This document shows positions 43,660 to 52,859 of a stretch of DNA of 64,000 bases, one piece after another. The DNA lies in the NCBI RefSeq assembly GCF_009765995.1, contig NZ_LMUI01000011.1, positions 242,285-306,284 on the forward strand, written 5' to 3'. The position numbers were made by a program, and so were the translations under genes. The notes beneath the pieces are model-generated. The model saw only the letters and a program-made list of their open reading frames with translations. It ran no database searches and was not told the origin of the DNA. How positions within the stretch are numbered: the stretch's first letter is position 1; each line of letters starts with the position of its first letter. Source of the stretch: Methylocapsa sp. S129 (lineage in GTDB: Bacteria; Pseudomonadota; Alphaproteobacteria; Rhizobiales; Beijerinckiaceae).

Positions 43660-44712
43660 CTATTTCTGGGCCAGAAGTCTATCGAACAGCGCCTGATCAT
43701 AGGGCGAATAAATATATCCGTCCGCCGGGAATTTGTCCGCGCGCGCGAGATAGGAATCGATCGTGCTGTTGTCGATCACCGGCAGCGGCACCTTTACGAA
43801 AGCCTGGACATCCTTGCCGCTCAGCGCCTGCACGGCGGTATAGGCGGCGAACGCGCCCAGCCAGTTCGGCTGCATGGTCGCCCAACCCTTCAGACCCTTC
43901 TGCTTCCACAGTTCGAGGAACTGACGGGCGTTTTCGCCGGAGATCGGCACTTGCGCGCGACCCTGCTTGTCAAACGCGAGGACGGCGCCGGCCGACAGGG
44001 CGCCGCCAAGCGACAGGACGCCGTCGATCTGCGGATTGGCGAAGAGCAAGTTGGAGACGGCTTCCTGAGCCGGGGCGACATTATAGGCCGTGTTGGTCTC
44101 GGCGAGGATGGTGACGCCAGGATTGGCTTTGAGCACGGGCTCGGCGCCCTTGCGGCGGTCGTCACTGACGGACACGCCGGCTGGGCCGTTGAGGATGATG
44201 ATCTTACCCTTGCCGCCGATGGAATCGATCAGCCATTTGGCGGCGCCGGCGCCCCATTGCGCCGAGTCGGTGTTGATCTTGGCCGTCACCTGGTCCGTGT
44301 CGACAAGGCTGTCGAAATTGATGATCGCGATCCCTTTGGCGCAAGCGTCGGCGATGACGCGGGCTGGCGCGGTGGAGGAGCCGGCGATCAGGATGATCGC
44401 GTCGACATTGGCGTCGATCATCGACTGGATCTGCTGAATCTGGGTGTTGGCGTCGCCCTGAGCGTCGGTGATCACCAGCTTGGAGACGAGACCCTGTTTC
44501 TTGAGATCCTCGACTTCGGCCGCGATCGTGCCCTCGGTCTGCTTCATCCAGGTTGGGACCGAATAGATATTCGCCCAGCCCAGCGTGAACGGCGGTTTGC
44601 GGTCGCCCTTGATGCATTTGGCGGCGGCGTCCGCCTGCGAGACGAAGCCGATGCAGGCAAGAAGGCTCAGACAGAGGGCGCTCGTCGCCGCCCGGAGAGA
44701 TGACTTCAGCAT
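43660..44712 (-). CDS. Sugar-type ABC transporter substrate-binding protein
   Basis: A 350-residue periplasmic binding protein of the ribose/galactose type (Peripla_BP_4). The signal peptide 'ALCLSLLACIGFVSQADA' is cleaved near residue 30. The mature part has 'ANVDAIILIAGSSTAPARVI', 'IAIINFDSLVDTDQVT' and 'DGVLSLGGALSAGAVLAFDK', typical of this fold. It is the first gene of the importer operon. The ligand is unknown; the downstream genes argue for an N-acyl amino acid or amino-acid-sugar compound rather than a plain sugar. Confidence 0.9.
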   Translation of the reverse strand: MLKSSLRAATSALCLSLLACIGFVSQADAAAKCIKGDRKPPFTLGWANIYSVPTWMKQTEGTIAAEVEDLKKQGLVSKLVITDAQGDANTQIQQIQSMIDANVDAIILIAGSSTAPARVIADACAKGIAIINFDSLVDTDQVTAKINTDSAQWGAGAAKWLIDSIGGKGKIIILNGPAGVSVSDDRRKGAEPVLKANPGVTILAETNTAYNVAPAQEAVSNLLFANPQIDGVLSLGGALSAGAVLAFDKQGRAQVPISGENARQFLELWKQKGLKGWATMQPNWLGAFAAYTAVQALSGKDVQAFVKVPLPVIDNSTIDSYLARADKFPADGYIYSPYDQALFDRLLAQK

Positions 44713-45119
44713 TGTTGTTCCCTTCTGATGATGGCTCTTAAGCGAGGCGAACGGCGCACGACCGCGATCGTCCGGCTACCGCCGCGACGATGGTTGGACT
44801 GTGGACCTGTTTGTTATTTCAGATATGTATTCCAATATAATGGAATTAATACCGTTATACCGGATGATCGGATGCTAGCTTCCGTCGCCGACTTGTCAAT
44901 AGGCCGCGACTGACAAACATAAATCCGCCGCGGTCGGCCAATGACGCTCCGTCCTTTGGCGAGCAAGAGCGAATGCAAGACTGAGATTGCCGTCTCGGAC
45001 CGTCGAAACGCCGGGACGGACTGCGGACGGTCGTCAAAGGGTTGAATTGTGCCGCCTCCGCGCGCTAAGCAGAACATAACGCGCGAACGCTTTATCGTCG
45101 CCATCCCGGATTTCGCCCC
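44713..45119. other. Divergent promoter region between importer operon and IclR gene
   Basis: About 407 bp without a gene. The part around 44810-44870 is AT-rich against the local background and holds the inverted repeat listed separately. The short frames crossing it show no motif. It should contain the promoters of both flanking units. Confidence 0.55.
44829..44846. promoter_or_regulatory. Inverted repeat ATTCCA-N6-TGGAAT, candidate IclR operator
   Basis: ATTCCA and TGGAAT are perfect inverse arms around the six bases ATATAA, about 117 bp upstream of the binding-protein gene and in the space shared with the divergent IclR gene. IclR proteins bind pseudo-palindromes with TTCC/GGAA-like half-sites, so this is a reasonable operator. 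Binding is not shown. Confidence 0.5.
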
Positions 45120-45932
45120 ATGTCAGCAGAGCCAGTTTCGGACATTGCCATCAATCGACGCATGCGCGGGCTGGATCGGGCCTTCGAGATTCTGGATTTC
45201 CTTCGCCAGAGGCGCAAGCCCGCCCGTCCCAACGAGATTGCGATCGGAATCGACGCGCCAAAATCGACGGCCTACGAACTTGTCAATCTGCTGCTCAAAC
45301 TGGGCGTTCTTGAGCACACCGACGAAGACGGCCGCGTCTTTCTCGGCCGCAAGCTCTATTTTCTCGGCCTCGCTTGGCAGACGCAATTCGACCTGACGCG
45401 CGAGTGCAAGGCCCACCTCGCCTATCTCGCCGAAACGACTCGCGAGACCGCGCAGCTCTGCATGCTGGATGGCTGCAAATATACGGTCGCCATGCTGAAG
45501 GAAGGCGCGCGGCCATTTCGCATCAGTTCGGACGTTGGCGAAGCGATCCCGATCCCGTGGACGGCGTCTGGGCGACTGCTCGTTTCGCACATGAGCGACG
45601 CGGAGATTCTATCCTTCGTGCCCAAAGCCGATTTCATTCTGCCCGACGGCTCAACCTTGGATAGCCAGGAATTTCTCGCGCAGGTTCGCGCGGCGCGTGC
45701 GGACGGTTTTTTCTCTTTCGACAGCATCGCCGACAATTTCACGCACTGCTTCTCAGCCCCAGTCTATCAGGATGCCGACGTCTGCGTCGCGACGCTCTGC
45801 CTCGTCGCGCCGCGCGACGACGCCGCGAAGAACTACGAAAATTACCGAAATACGCTGATCCAAGAGGCGCGCGAACTTTCAAGCAAGCTCGGTGAGACGC
45901 CGGTTCGTTTTTCGACGGTGGCCTACGGCTGA
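45120..45932 (+). CDS. IclR-family transcriptional regulator
   Basis: A 270-residue regulator. The winged helix is at about residues 15-75 ('GLDRAFEILDFLRQRRKPAR', 'GIDAPKSTAYELVNLLLKLG'), followed by the IclR effector domain (about 85-255) with 'TRETAQLCMLDGCKYTVAML' and 'AIPIPWTASGRLLVSHMSD'. It is divergent from the sugar-type importer and most likely regulates the 45-35 kb catabolic module in response to a module metabolite. Confidence 0.9.
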   Translation: MSAEPVSDIAINRRMRGLDRAFEILDFLRQRRKPARPNEIAIGIDAPKSTAYELVNLLLKLGVLEHTDEDGRVFLGRKLYFLGLAWQTQFDLTRECKAHLAYLAETTRETAQLCMLDGCKYTVAMLKEGARPFRISSDVGEAIPIPWTASGRLLVSHMSDAEILSFVPKADFILPDGSTLDSQEFLAQVRAARADGFFSFDSIADNFTHCFSAPVYQDADVCVATLCLVAPRDDAAKNYENYRNTLIQEARELSSKLGETPVRFSTVAYG

Positions 45933-46020
45933 AGTCTGGGCGTAGCTCTTTCAAATTGGCGACTTGCGGTTCCGGCGAGAAAGACTCCTCGACGCGTTCG
46001 CCAGCCGCCCGCAGGCGCCG

Positions 46021-46701
46021 TCAAGGGGCGATCCAGCGATCCTCCGGCCCCTTTGACAGCATCGGGGATTGAAGAACGCCGATCGTTCGCTCCAGCCATT
46101 TGGGGTTGAGAAGAGTCAATCGCTCTTTCCATCGGTCCGATTGCAACATCGCGGCGCCCAGAATTACTGGCTCGACGCCGCATGTCGTCATGAGGTGAAT
46201 CGCGGCGGCCATGGACGCCCCGCTGCTGATCACGTCATCGATGACGGCGACGCGGCGGCGCTCAAGAAGCGGCAGCATGCGCGGGTCGATATAAAGACGC
46301 TTTTGTTGATCGGGCGTGGTGATCGAGGACAAAGCGACTGAAAGCTCTTCGCGGTACCAGAATTTGCGCGACGTCCCGAGCGGCGCATAGCGGCTGTGGC
46401 CGAGTTTCCTCGCCACCGCGCTCGCAAGCGTCAAACCAAGGGTCGGCAGGCCGACGACGATCTCCGGTCGGAAGACCGCCAGTTTCGCGGCGAGGTCCGA
46501 GGCGATCGCGTCGACGACTTCGAAGCCGGCCTGGTTGATGATCAGCGACGCCAGCGCATGCTTGCCGTCCGCCATGGGACGAATGGGGAGCAACAGCAGC
46601 CGTCCGTCGTCAAAGCGAGCGGGATAGGAATCGAGATGGCCTTGCTCCGGCTCGAAACTTCGCGGCGGATGAATCTCCTGCCAGAAATCATGCGGTCTCA
46701 T
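46021..46701 (-). CDS. Phosphoribosyltransferase-family protein
   Basis: A 226-residue type I phosphoribosyltransferase. The PRPP-binding motif 'RRVAVIDDVISSGASMAAAI' is at about residues 145-165, with the upstream 'EIVVGLPTLGLTLASAVARK' loop at about 78-97. The ATG at 46701 follows AGAGGAA; the 15 codons upstream have no support. It may salvage a purine or pyrimidine base or act as a regulator-like PRTase; the sequence does not say which. It has no operon partner. Confidence 0.8.
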   Translation of the reverse strand: MRPHDFWQEIHPPRSFEPEQGHLDSYPARFDDGRLLLLPIRPMADGKHALASLIINQAGFEVVDAIASDLAAKLAVFRPEIVVGLPTLGLTLASAVARKLGHSRYAPLGTSRKFWYREELSVALSSITTPDQQKRLYIDPRMLPLLERRRVAVIDDVISSGASMAAAIHLMTTCGVEPVILGAAMLQSDRWKERLTLLNPKWLERTIGVLQSPMLSKGPEDRWIAP

Positions 46702-46982
46702 GGGTTCCTCTAAAGTCTTCGTCAGCGGAGGAGACCGGCTCAGCAAATATCATACGACTCGCCCAACGTATCACGCCGTCTATCGCGCGGTGAGTATGGT
46801 TGGTGAGCGACAGCGCCGCATGACCGGCATGAGCGAGGCCGGCGCGATATCCGGCTACCAAGCAAGCGCACACGACTGCTCCGGCGCCGACTGCAAGGGC
46901 CCCGCCGCAATTTTCGCTCTTGCGATCCCCCTGCCCTTCGGGCCAATGTCCCCGCCTCCACCCCGAGCGGAAGCCCAGCTTC

Positions 46983-49259
46983 ATGACGAGCGAAGTCCAT
47001 CACGACCTTAAATCCGACGCGCTTTATTTCCATCGCGAGCCGCGCCCCGGCAAACTGGAGATTCAGCCGACCAAGCCGCTGGGCAACCAGCGCGATCTTG
47101 CGCTCGCCTATTCCCCTGGCGTCGCCTTCGCCTGCGAGGCGATCGCCGCCGATCCGGCCGAGGCCGCCAATCTCACCATCCGACAGAACCTCGTCGCGGT
47201 GCTGACCAATGGCACGGCGGTGCTGGGCCTGGGCGCCATCGGCCCGCTCGCCTCCAAGCCGGTGATGGAGGGCAAGGCCGTTCTATTCAAGAAATTCGCC
47301 GGCATCGACGTCTTCGATATCGAAGTCGCGCAGAACGATGTCGATAAATTGGTCGACATCATCGTCGCGCTGGAGCCGACATTCGGCGGCATCAACCTTG
47401 AAGACATCAAGGGGCCCGAATGTTTCGAAGTCGAGGAAAAGGCCAAGGCCCGCATGGGCATACCCGTCTTCCACGACGACCAGCACGGCACTGCGATCAT
47501 CGTCTCGGCCGCCATCACCAATGCGCTGGAGCTGACGGGCAAGAAAATCGACGAGGTGAAAATCGTCGCCTCCGGCGCCGGCGCCGCGGCGCTCGCTTCG
47601 CTCAATCTCCTGGTGTCGCTGGGCGCGCAGCGGAAGAATATTTTCGTCTGCGATATCGAGGGCGTCGTCTATGTCGGCCGCCCGACGCTGATGGACCGAT
47701 GGAAATCGGTCTATGCGCAGGAAACCAGCGCGCGCAAACTCGCGGATGTCATCGAAGGCGCTGATATCTTCCTGGGGCTTTCCGCAGCGGGCGTGTTGAA
47801 GCCCGAATTGCTCAAGCGGATGGCGCGCGATCCCTTGATTATGGCGCTCGCCAATCCGACGCCCGAGATCATGCCGGAACTCGCGGTCGCAGCGCGGCCC
47901 GACGCGATGATCTGCACCGGCCGCTCCGATTATCCCAACCAGGTCAATAATGTCCTGTGCTTCCCCTATATTTTCCGCGGCGCGCTCGATGTCGGCGCGA
48001 GCACGATCAACGAAGAGATGAAGAAAGCCGCCGTCAAAGCGATCGCGGGGCTCGCGCGCGAAGCGCCTTCCGAAGTGGTGGCGCGCGCCTATGGCGGCGA
48101 AGCCTCGCCGTTCGGCCGCGCGTCGCTGATCCCCAGCCCGTTCGATCCGCGCCTGATGCTGCGCATCGCGCCGGCGGTCGCGAAAGCGGCGATGGATTCG
48201 GGCGTCGCGCGCTTGCCGATCGCCGATTTTGACGCCTATGCCGACAAGCTCGGCCGCTTCGTATTCCGCTCCGGCTTCATCATGAAGCCGATTTTCGCCA
48301 GGGCGAAAACAGCCAAAAAGAGCGTCATCTACGCCGAGGGCGAGGACGAGCGCGTGCTGCGCGCGACGCAGGTTGTGCTCGAAGAGGGCATCGCTAGGCC
48401 GATCCTGATCGGGCGCCCCGAGGTGGTCAAAGAGCGGATCAAGCGCTTCGGCCTCGCCATGATGGCCGGTCGCGATTTCGAGATCGTCGATCCTGAAGAC
48501 GATCCGCGCTATCGCGATTACGTCGCGACTTATCTGGATATCGCCGGACGCAAAGGCGTGACGCCAAGCGCCGCGCGCACTTTGGTTCGCACCAACACGA
48601 CGGTGATCGGCGCTCTCGCGGTGCAGCGCGGCGATGCGGATGCGCTGATCTGCGGTCTCGACGGGCGGTTCCAGTCGCGCCTCAAACATATCCGGGACAT
48701 TATCGGGCTGGCGCCCGGCGCGCATGATTTTGCCGCGCTGTCGCTGGTCATCGCCTCGACGGGCGCCTTCTTTCTCGCCGACACCCATGTGCGCTACGAT
48801 CCCAATGCCGAGGAGATCGCCGATATGGCGATCGCCTGCGCGAGCCATGTGCGGCGCTTTGGCATTACGCCGAAAATTGCGCTGATTTCGCATTCCGATT
48901 TCGGCTCCGCCGACACGCCCTCCGCGCTGAAGATGCGTAAAGCCCTGGAGCTGATCCGCGAACGCGCGCCCGAACTCGAGGTCGACGGCGAAATGCAGGC
49001 CGATACGGCTTTGTCGATCGCCGCCAGGGAACGCGTTCTGCCCAATTCGCGGCTGGAGGGCGAAGCCAACGTGCTGATCATGCCCAACCTCGACGCCGGC
49101 AATACCGCCCTGCAGCTCACCCGCGTCATCGCCGGCGCGCTGCCGGTGGGGCCCATTCTGATCGGCCCGGCCAAACCCGCGCATATATTGACGCCCTCGG
49201 TGACCGCGCGCGGGATCGTCAATATGACGGCGATCGCCGCGGTGGAGGCGGCGGGGTGA
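46983..49259 (+). CDS. maeB: NADP-dependent malic enzyme with C-terminal phosphotransacetylase-like domain
   Basis: A 758-residue enzyme that decarboxylates malate to pyruvate with NADP. N-terminal malic enzyme part: 'LALAYSPGVAFACEAIA', 'NGTAVLGLGAIGPLASKPVM', 'GIPVFHDDQHGTAII' and the dinucleotide loop 'VASGAGAAALASLNLL'. From about residue 430 a phosphate-acetyltransferase-like domain follows ('IYAEGEDERVLRATQVVLEE', 'NVLIMPNLDAGNTALQL'), which in MaeB serves acetyl-CoA control. Length agrees with the family (about 760). The ATG at 46983 follows GGAAG. It is transcribed alone. Confidence 0.95.
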   Translation: MTSEVHHDLKSDALYFHREPRPGKLEIQPTKPLGNQRDLALAYSPGVAFACEAIAADPAEAANLTIRQNLVAVLTNGTAVLGLGAIGPLASKPVMEGKAVLFKKFAGIDVFDIEVAQNDVDKLVDIIVALEPTFGGINLEDIKGPECFEVEEKAKARMGIPVFHDDQHGTAIIVSAAITNALELTGKKIDEVKIVASGAGAAALASLNLLVSLGAQRKNIFVCDIEGVVYVGRPTLMDRWKSVYAQETSARKLADVIEGADIFLGLSAAGVLKPELLKRMARDPLIMALANPTPEIMPELAVAARPDAMICTGRSDYPNQVNNVLCFPYIFRGALDVGASTINEEMKKAAVKAIAGLAREAPSEVVARAYGGEASPFGRASLIPSPFDPRLMLRIAPAVAKAAMDSGVARLPIADFDAYADKLGRFVFRSGFIMKPIFARAKTAKKSVIYAEGEDERVLRATQVVLEEGIARPILIGRPEVVKERIKRFGLAMMAGRDFEIVDPEDDPRYRDYVATYLDIAGRKGVTPSAARTLVRTNTTVIGALAVQRGDADALICGLDGRFQSRLKHIRDIIGLAPGAHDFAALSLVIASTGAFFLADTHVRYDPNAEEIADMAIACASHVRRFGITPKIALISHSDFGSADTPSALKMRKALELIRERAPELEVDGEMQADTALSIAARERVLPNSRLEGEANVLIMPNLDAGNTALQLTRVIAGALPVGPILIGPAKPAHILTPSVTARGIVNMTAIAAVEAAG

Positions 49260-49273
49260 GATTGTTGCTTATC

Positions 49274-49442
49274 CCTTCTCCCGCTTCGCGGGAGAAGGTG
49301 GCGCGCAGCGCCGGATGAGGGCGTTTCGGCGCGCCGAACCTCATTTCGGCTGCAGCAAGTTTCGAGCAGGTCGCGCCCAGCTTCGAGGCCCTCATCCGAC
49401 CCGACTTCGTCGGGCCACCTTCTCCCGCGAAGCGGGAGAAGG
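49274..49442. repeat. Inverted repeat, 30-bp perfect outer arms
   Basis: The left copy (49274-49322) and right copy (49387-49442) are inversely repeated. The outer 29 bases, beginning CCTTCTCCCGCTTCGCGGGA, match perfectly; inside, the copies diverge but both end in GGATGAGGGC-like sequence. Each arm also contains the small hairpin CTCCCGCTTCGCGGGAG. It lies between maeB and the lysE-like gene and could act as a terminator for maeB. It looks like a dispersed palindromic element. Confidence 0.8.
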
Positions 49443-49513
49443 AACGCCTCACGCAGCGTGCGCCCATTGCCCCGCCCGCATCGCCGGGTTAGACGGGCGA
49501 CTGGAGACGCAGC

Positions 49514-50149
49514 ATGATTCATCTCGCCAATCTGCTCACTTTCGCCGCCATCGCGCTTGGCATGGTTCTGACGCCCGGTCCGAACATGGCCTATCTCATC
49601 TCGCGTTCGATCTGTCAGGGACGCGCGGCGGGCCTGATTTCGCTTGGCGGCGTCGCGCTCGGGTTCTTGACCTATATGCTGCTGGCGGCGTTCGGCATCA
49701 CCGCGCTGCTGTTCGCGATCCCCTACGCCTATGACGCGTTGCGGCTCTGCGGCGCCGCCTATCTCGCCTGGATGGCGTGGAACGCGCTGCGGCCCGGCGG
49801 CGCTTCGCCATTTCAGGTGCGTGAACTTGCGCCGGATTCGCCGCGCAAGCTGTTTGCGATGGGCCTTTTGACCAATCTGCTCAATCCCAAGATCGCCGCG
49901 CTTTATCTGTCGCTGCTGCCGCAATTCGTCGACCGCGCCTCAGGAGACGTCATGGGTCAGACGCTGGCGCTTGGCGCGACGCAGATCGCCATCAGCGTGA
50001 TGGTCAACGCCGCCATTGTCGTGACCGCCGGTTCCGTGGCCTCGTTCCTCACCGGCCGCCCGGTCTGGGCGCGCATCCAGCGCTGGCTGATGGGCGGCGT
50101 GTTGGCGGGCCTGGCGGTCAGGATGGCGATGGATAGCGGGCGACGGTAA
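49514..50149 (+). CDS. LysE-family exporter
   Basis: A 211-residue membrane protein with about six helices. The N-terminus 'GMVLTPGPNMAYLISRSICQ' carries the conserved Pro-Gly-Pro-Asn motif, followed by 'GLISLGGVALGFLTYMLLAA' and later 'LLTNLLNPKIAALYLSLLPQ', the standard RhtB/LysE landmarks. It exports an amino acid or related metabolite across the inner membrane; which one is not apparent. Confidence 0.92.
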   Translation: MIHLANLLTFAAIALGMVLTPGPNMAYLISRSICQGRAAGLISLGGVALGFLTYMLLAAFGITALLFAIPYAYDALRLCGAAYLAWMAWNALRPGGASPFQVRELAPDSPRKLFAMGLLTNLLNPKIAALYLSLLPQFVDRASGDVMGQTLALGATQIAISVMVNAAIVVTAGSVASFLTGRPVWARIQRWLMGGVLAGLAVRMAMDSGRR

Positions 50150-50241
50150 AGGCGCCGCTTAGCCGGGCCCACAGCCGCTCTGGACAGCCCGGTTGATTGC
50201 CGCCACTGTTCGGGTTCGGTTCTCCTTGCTGGCGAGGCCCC

Positions 50242-51414
50242 ATGATCCCCAATTCCGCCCGCCCCTTCAATTTCGACCTCGGCGAGAGCGCCGAGATGAT
50301 CCGCGAGTCGACGCGCGAGTTCGCCGAGGCCGAGATCGCGCCGCGCGCGGCTGCAATCGACCGCGACAATCTTTTTCCGCGCGACCTCTGGCCGAAAATG
50401 GGCGCGCTCGGCCTGCATGGGATCACCGCGCCGGAGGAATATGGCGGGCTGAATCTCGGTTATCTCGAACATTGCGTGGCGATCGAGGAAGTCTCGCGCG
50501 CCTCCGCCTCGGTCGGCCTTTCCTACGGCGCCCATTCCAATCTCTGCATCAATCAGCTCACCCGCAACGGCGATGAGACGCAGAAGCGGCGCTATCTGCC
50601 CAAACTGATTTCCGGCGAACATGTCGGCGCGCTCGCCATGTCGGAGCCCAACGCCGGCTCCGATGTCGTCTCCATGACGACGCGCGCCGAGCGCCGCGGC
50701 GACCATTTTGTAATCAATGGCGCGAAAATGTGGATCACCAACGGCCCCGTCGCCGATACGCTGGTGGTCTACGCCAAGACCGATCCCTCGGCGGGCGCGC
50801 GCGGCATCAGCGCCTTCATCGTCGAGCGCGGCATGAAGGGTTTTTCCAATGGAGCCAAGCTCGACAAGGTCGGCATGCGCGGCTCCGACACGTCCGAATT
50901 GATCTTTCAGGATTGCGAAGTGCCGGAAGAAAATCTGCTTGGCGCGCTCGGACGCGGCGTCAATGTGCTGATGTCGGGCCTCGACTATGAGCGGGTGGTG
51001 CTCGCCGCCGGACCGCTCGGCATCATGCAGGCGGCGATGGATGTCGTGCTGCCCTATGTCCATCAACGCCGGCAATTTGGCGCGCCGATCGGCTCGTTCC
51101 AGCTCGTGCAGGGCAAGCTCGCCGACATGTATGTGACGATGAACGCCGCCCGCGCCTATGTCTATGCCGTGGCCAAGGCCTGCGATCGCGGCGAGACGAC
51201 GCGCGAGGATTCGGCCGGCGCCATCCTCTACGCCGCCGAGCGCGCCACCCAGGTCGCGCTCGACGCGATGCAGCTTCTGGGCGGCAACGGCTATGTCAAC
51301 GATTACCCGACGGGCCGGCTGCTGCGCGACGCCAAGCTCTATGAGATCGGCGCCGGCACCAGCGAGATCAGGCGCATGCTGATTGGGCGCGAGCTGTTCG
51401 CCAAGAGCGAGTGA
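50242..51414 (+). CDS. ivd: Isovaleryl-CoA dehydrogenase
   Basis: A 390-residue acyl-CoA dehydrogenase. FAD-binding motifs are '[16 protein letters not shown]' and '[20 protein letters not shown]'; the catalytic glutamate is placed as in isovaleryl-CoA dehydrogenase, in '[20 protein letters not shown]', rather than at the usual C-terminal position, and '[20 protein letters not shown]' follows. It oxidises isovaleryl-CoA in leucine breakdown. The ATG at 50242 gives the family N-terminus. The methylcrotonyl-CoA carboxylase genes that often follow are not here; the next gene is a convergent glutathione transferase. Confidence 0.9.
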   Translation: MIPNSARPFNFDLGESAEMIRESTREFAEAEIAPRAAAIDRDNLFPRDLWPKMGALGLHGITAPEEYGGLNLGYLEHCVAIEEVSRASASVGLSYGAHSNLCINQLTRNGDETQKRRYLPKLISGEHVGALAMSEPNAGSDVVSMTTRAERRGDHFVINGAKMWITNGPVADTLVVYAKTDPSAGARGISAFIVERGMKGFSNGAKLDKVGMRGSDTSELIFQDCEVPEENLLGALGRGVNVLMSGLDYERVVLAAGPLGIMQAAMDVVLPYVHQRRQFGAPIGSFQLVQGKLADMYVTMNAARAYVYAVAKACDRGETTREDSAGAILYAAERATQVALDAMQLLGGNGYVNDYPTGRLLRDAKLYEIGAGTSEIRRMLIGRELFAKSE

Positions 51415-51435
51415 GGCGCATGGCCCACAAGCCCC

Positions 51436-52140
51436 TCAGCGGGCGCGCTGGCCGAATAGAATTTTTTGCGCTTCCTTGTCATCGGCCAGATTGCTGCGCG
51501 CTTCGGCGCTCACCGCAAGGCCCTTCTTGACCGCCGGCCGCTCAAGAAGCTCATCGAGCCAACGCTTGAGATGGGGAAACTGGGCCATGTCCTGCCCCAT
51601 CCTCTCCCAGCCGCGCGTCCAGCCGACGCTGGCCATATCGGCGATCGAATAATTCTTGCCCGCGAGGTATGCGTGACGCTCCAGGCGCCTGTTCATGACG
51701 CCGTAGAGGCGGTTGACCTCGTTCGTATAGCGGTCGATTCCATAGGCGATCTTTTCGGGCGCGTAGTGCCGGAAATGATTGGCCTGGCCGGCCATCGGAC
51801 CGAGGCCGCCAACCTGCCAGAACAGCCATTCCTCGACGCTGACCCGTTCACGCTCGCCGGCGCCGCCAAAGCGCCCGGTCTTGCGCGCGAGATATTGCAG
51901 GATCGCCCCCGACTCGAAAACCGAGATCGGCTCGCCGCCAGGCCCGTCCGGATCGACGATCGCGGGCATGCGATTGTTAGGGGCGATCGCCAGAAATTCC
52001 GGCGTGAACTGCTCGCCTTTGCCGATATTGACGAGGCGCACGACATAGGGGAGCGCGCATTCCTCAAGCATGATGGAAATCTTCCACCCGTTCGGCGTCG
52101 GCCAATAATAGAGCTCTATCGGGTCTGTTGGTTGAGACAT
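51436..52140 (-). CDS. Glutathione S-transferase, YfcG/Ure2-like
   Basis: A 234-residue protein with an N-terminal thioredoxin-like domain ('ELYYWPTPNGWKISIMLEEC', residues about 9-28; 'PNNRMPAIVDPDGPGGEPIS') and a C-terminal helical domain ('YLAGKNYSIADMASVGWTRG'). The 'TPNGWKISIMLEE' form is typical of YfcG-type disulfide-bond reductases that use glutathione. The ATG at 52140 follows GGAAG; an ATG ten codons upstream is less likely. Confidence 0.9.
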   Translation of the reverse strand: MSQPTDPIELYYWPTPNGWKISIMLEECALPYVVRLVNIGKGEQFTPEFLAIAPNNRMPAIVDPDGPGGEPISVFESGAILQYLARKTGRFGGAGERERVSVEEWLFWQVGGLGPMAGQANHFRHYAPEKIAYGIDRYTNEVNRLYGVMNRRLERHAYLAGKNYSIADMASVGWTRGWERMGQDMAQFPHLKRWLDELLERPAVKKGLAVSAEARSNLADDKEAQKILFGQRAR

Positions 52141-52574
52141 GAGCGCTGGCTTCCTTTGGCTTCCCGCCAACGCGCGGCGCCGCGTGGCGTCGCCCTGGCC
52201 GCTTGACCATTGAACGACCCAATCGTAGCCGAAAAGGGAGGGCGTCGGAAGGCGTTTGATCCGTTCAAGCGACCGCGTCGCCGCAACGGCTGCTCGTAGA
52301 CCGACTGATTTCGTCGTGCGATGGAGTGCAGCCGCTACGGCCCTACGCCTGAGCTCTCACGCGAGCGCCGCTCGCGCCCCTGGGCCGGCGATCGGAAAAC
52401 CTTCCGACCCCAGCAACAAAGCCGCCCACCAAGCCGCTCATTGCCGCAACGTTCCGTGGATTCCTACGCCGCTGCGCCGCGGCAACATTCGCGACAGCGA
52501 AAAAATATTCAGGCGCGGCGCCCATCGAGGATGAAGCCCGCGCCTGATATGGCGTTAAGTGAACTCCGCCTGCG
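52141..52574. other. Gene-free stretch
   Basis: About 434 bp between the glutathione transferase start and the end of the histone-like gene. Short frames of 60-92 codons exist on both strands but are rich in Arg, Pro and Ala and have no motif. No repeat or hairpin stands out. Confidence 0.45.
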
Positions 52575-52859
52575 TTAGCTCGTGGGAGCCATAGGAGGAG
52601 CCGCCGGAGCAGGAGCCGCTTTCTTGCGTTTGGCCGGGGCCTTCTTTTTCGCAGCAGCCTTCTTCACAGTCTTCTTGGCGGCAACCTTGCGCGCGCCCTT
52701 CTTAGCGGCGACCTTGCGGGTGGCCTTCTTCGCCACAACCTTGCGCGCGCCCTTCTTGGCGGCGACCTTACGGGTAGCTTTCTTCACCGCGCCCTTTTTC
52801 GCCGGCTTCTTCGCGGCGGCCTTCTTCGCGGGTTTTTTCTTTGCAGCAGCTTTCGCCAT
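52575..52859 (-). CDS. Lysine/alanine-rich histone H1-like protein
   Basis: A 94-residue, extremely basic protein made of Lys-Lys-Ala/Pro-Ala blocks ('AAAKKKPAKKAAAKKPAKK'), like bacterial histone H1/Hc1-like or AlgP-type C-terminal tails. It contains two nearly identical tandem 18-residue units. It probably binds DNA or RNA and helps pack the nucleoid. The ATG at 52859 follows AGAGGGA and starts the basic region at once; the upstream part of the frame is not of this composition. The C-terminus turns to a Pro/Ala tail ('APAPAAPPMAPTS'). Confidence 0.8.
   Translation of the reverse strand: MAKAAAKKKPAKKAAAKKPAKKGAVKKATRKVAAKKGARKVVAKKATRKVAAKKGARKVAAKKTVKKAAAKKKAPAKRKKAAPAPAAPPMAPTS
52677..52784 (-). 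repeat. In-gene tandem repeat, two 54-bp units
   Basis: Residues 26-43 and 44-61 of the histone-like protein are two copies of KKATRKVAAKKGARKV followed by VA or AA. The DNA copies are very alike, so the repeat can grow or shrink by slippage and could vary the length of the protein between strains. Confidence 0.75.

Noticed and set aside
47283-49184. 633-codon minus-strand frame opposite maeB
   Set aside because: It is the antisense of the well-supported malic enzyme gene; composition is dominated by Arg, Asp and Gly.
52256-52578. Small plus-strand frames in the 434-bp gap
   Set aside because: Low-complexity composition, no start context, no family signature.
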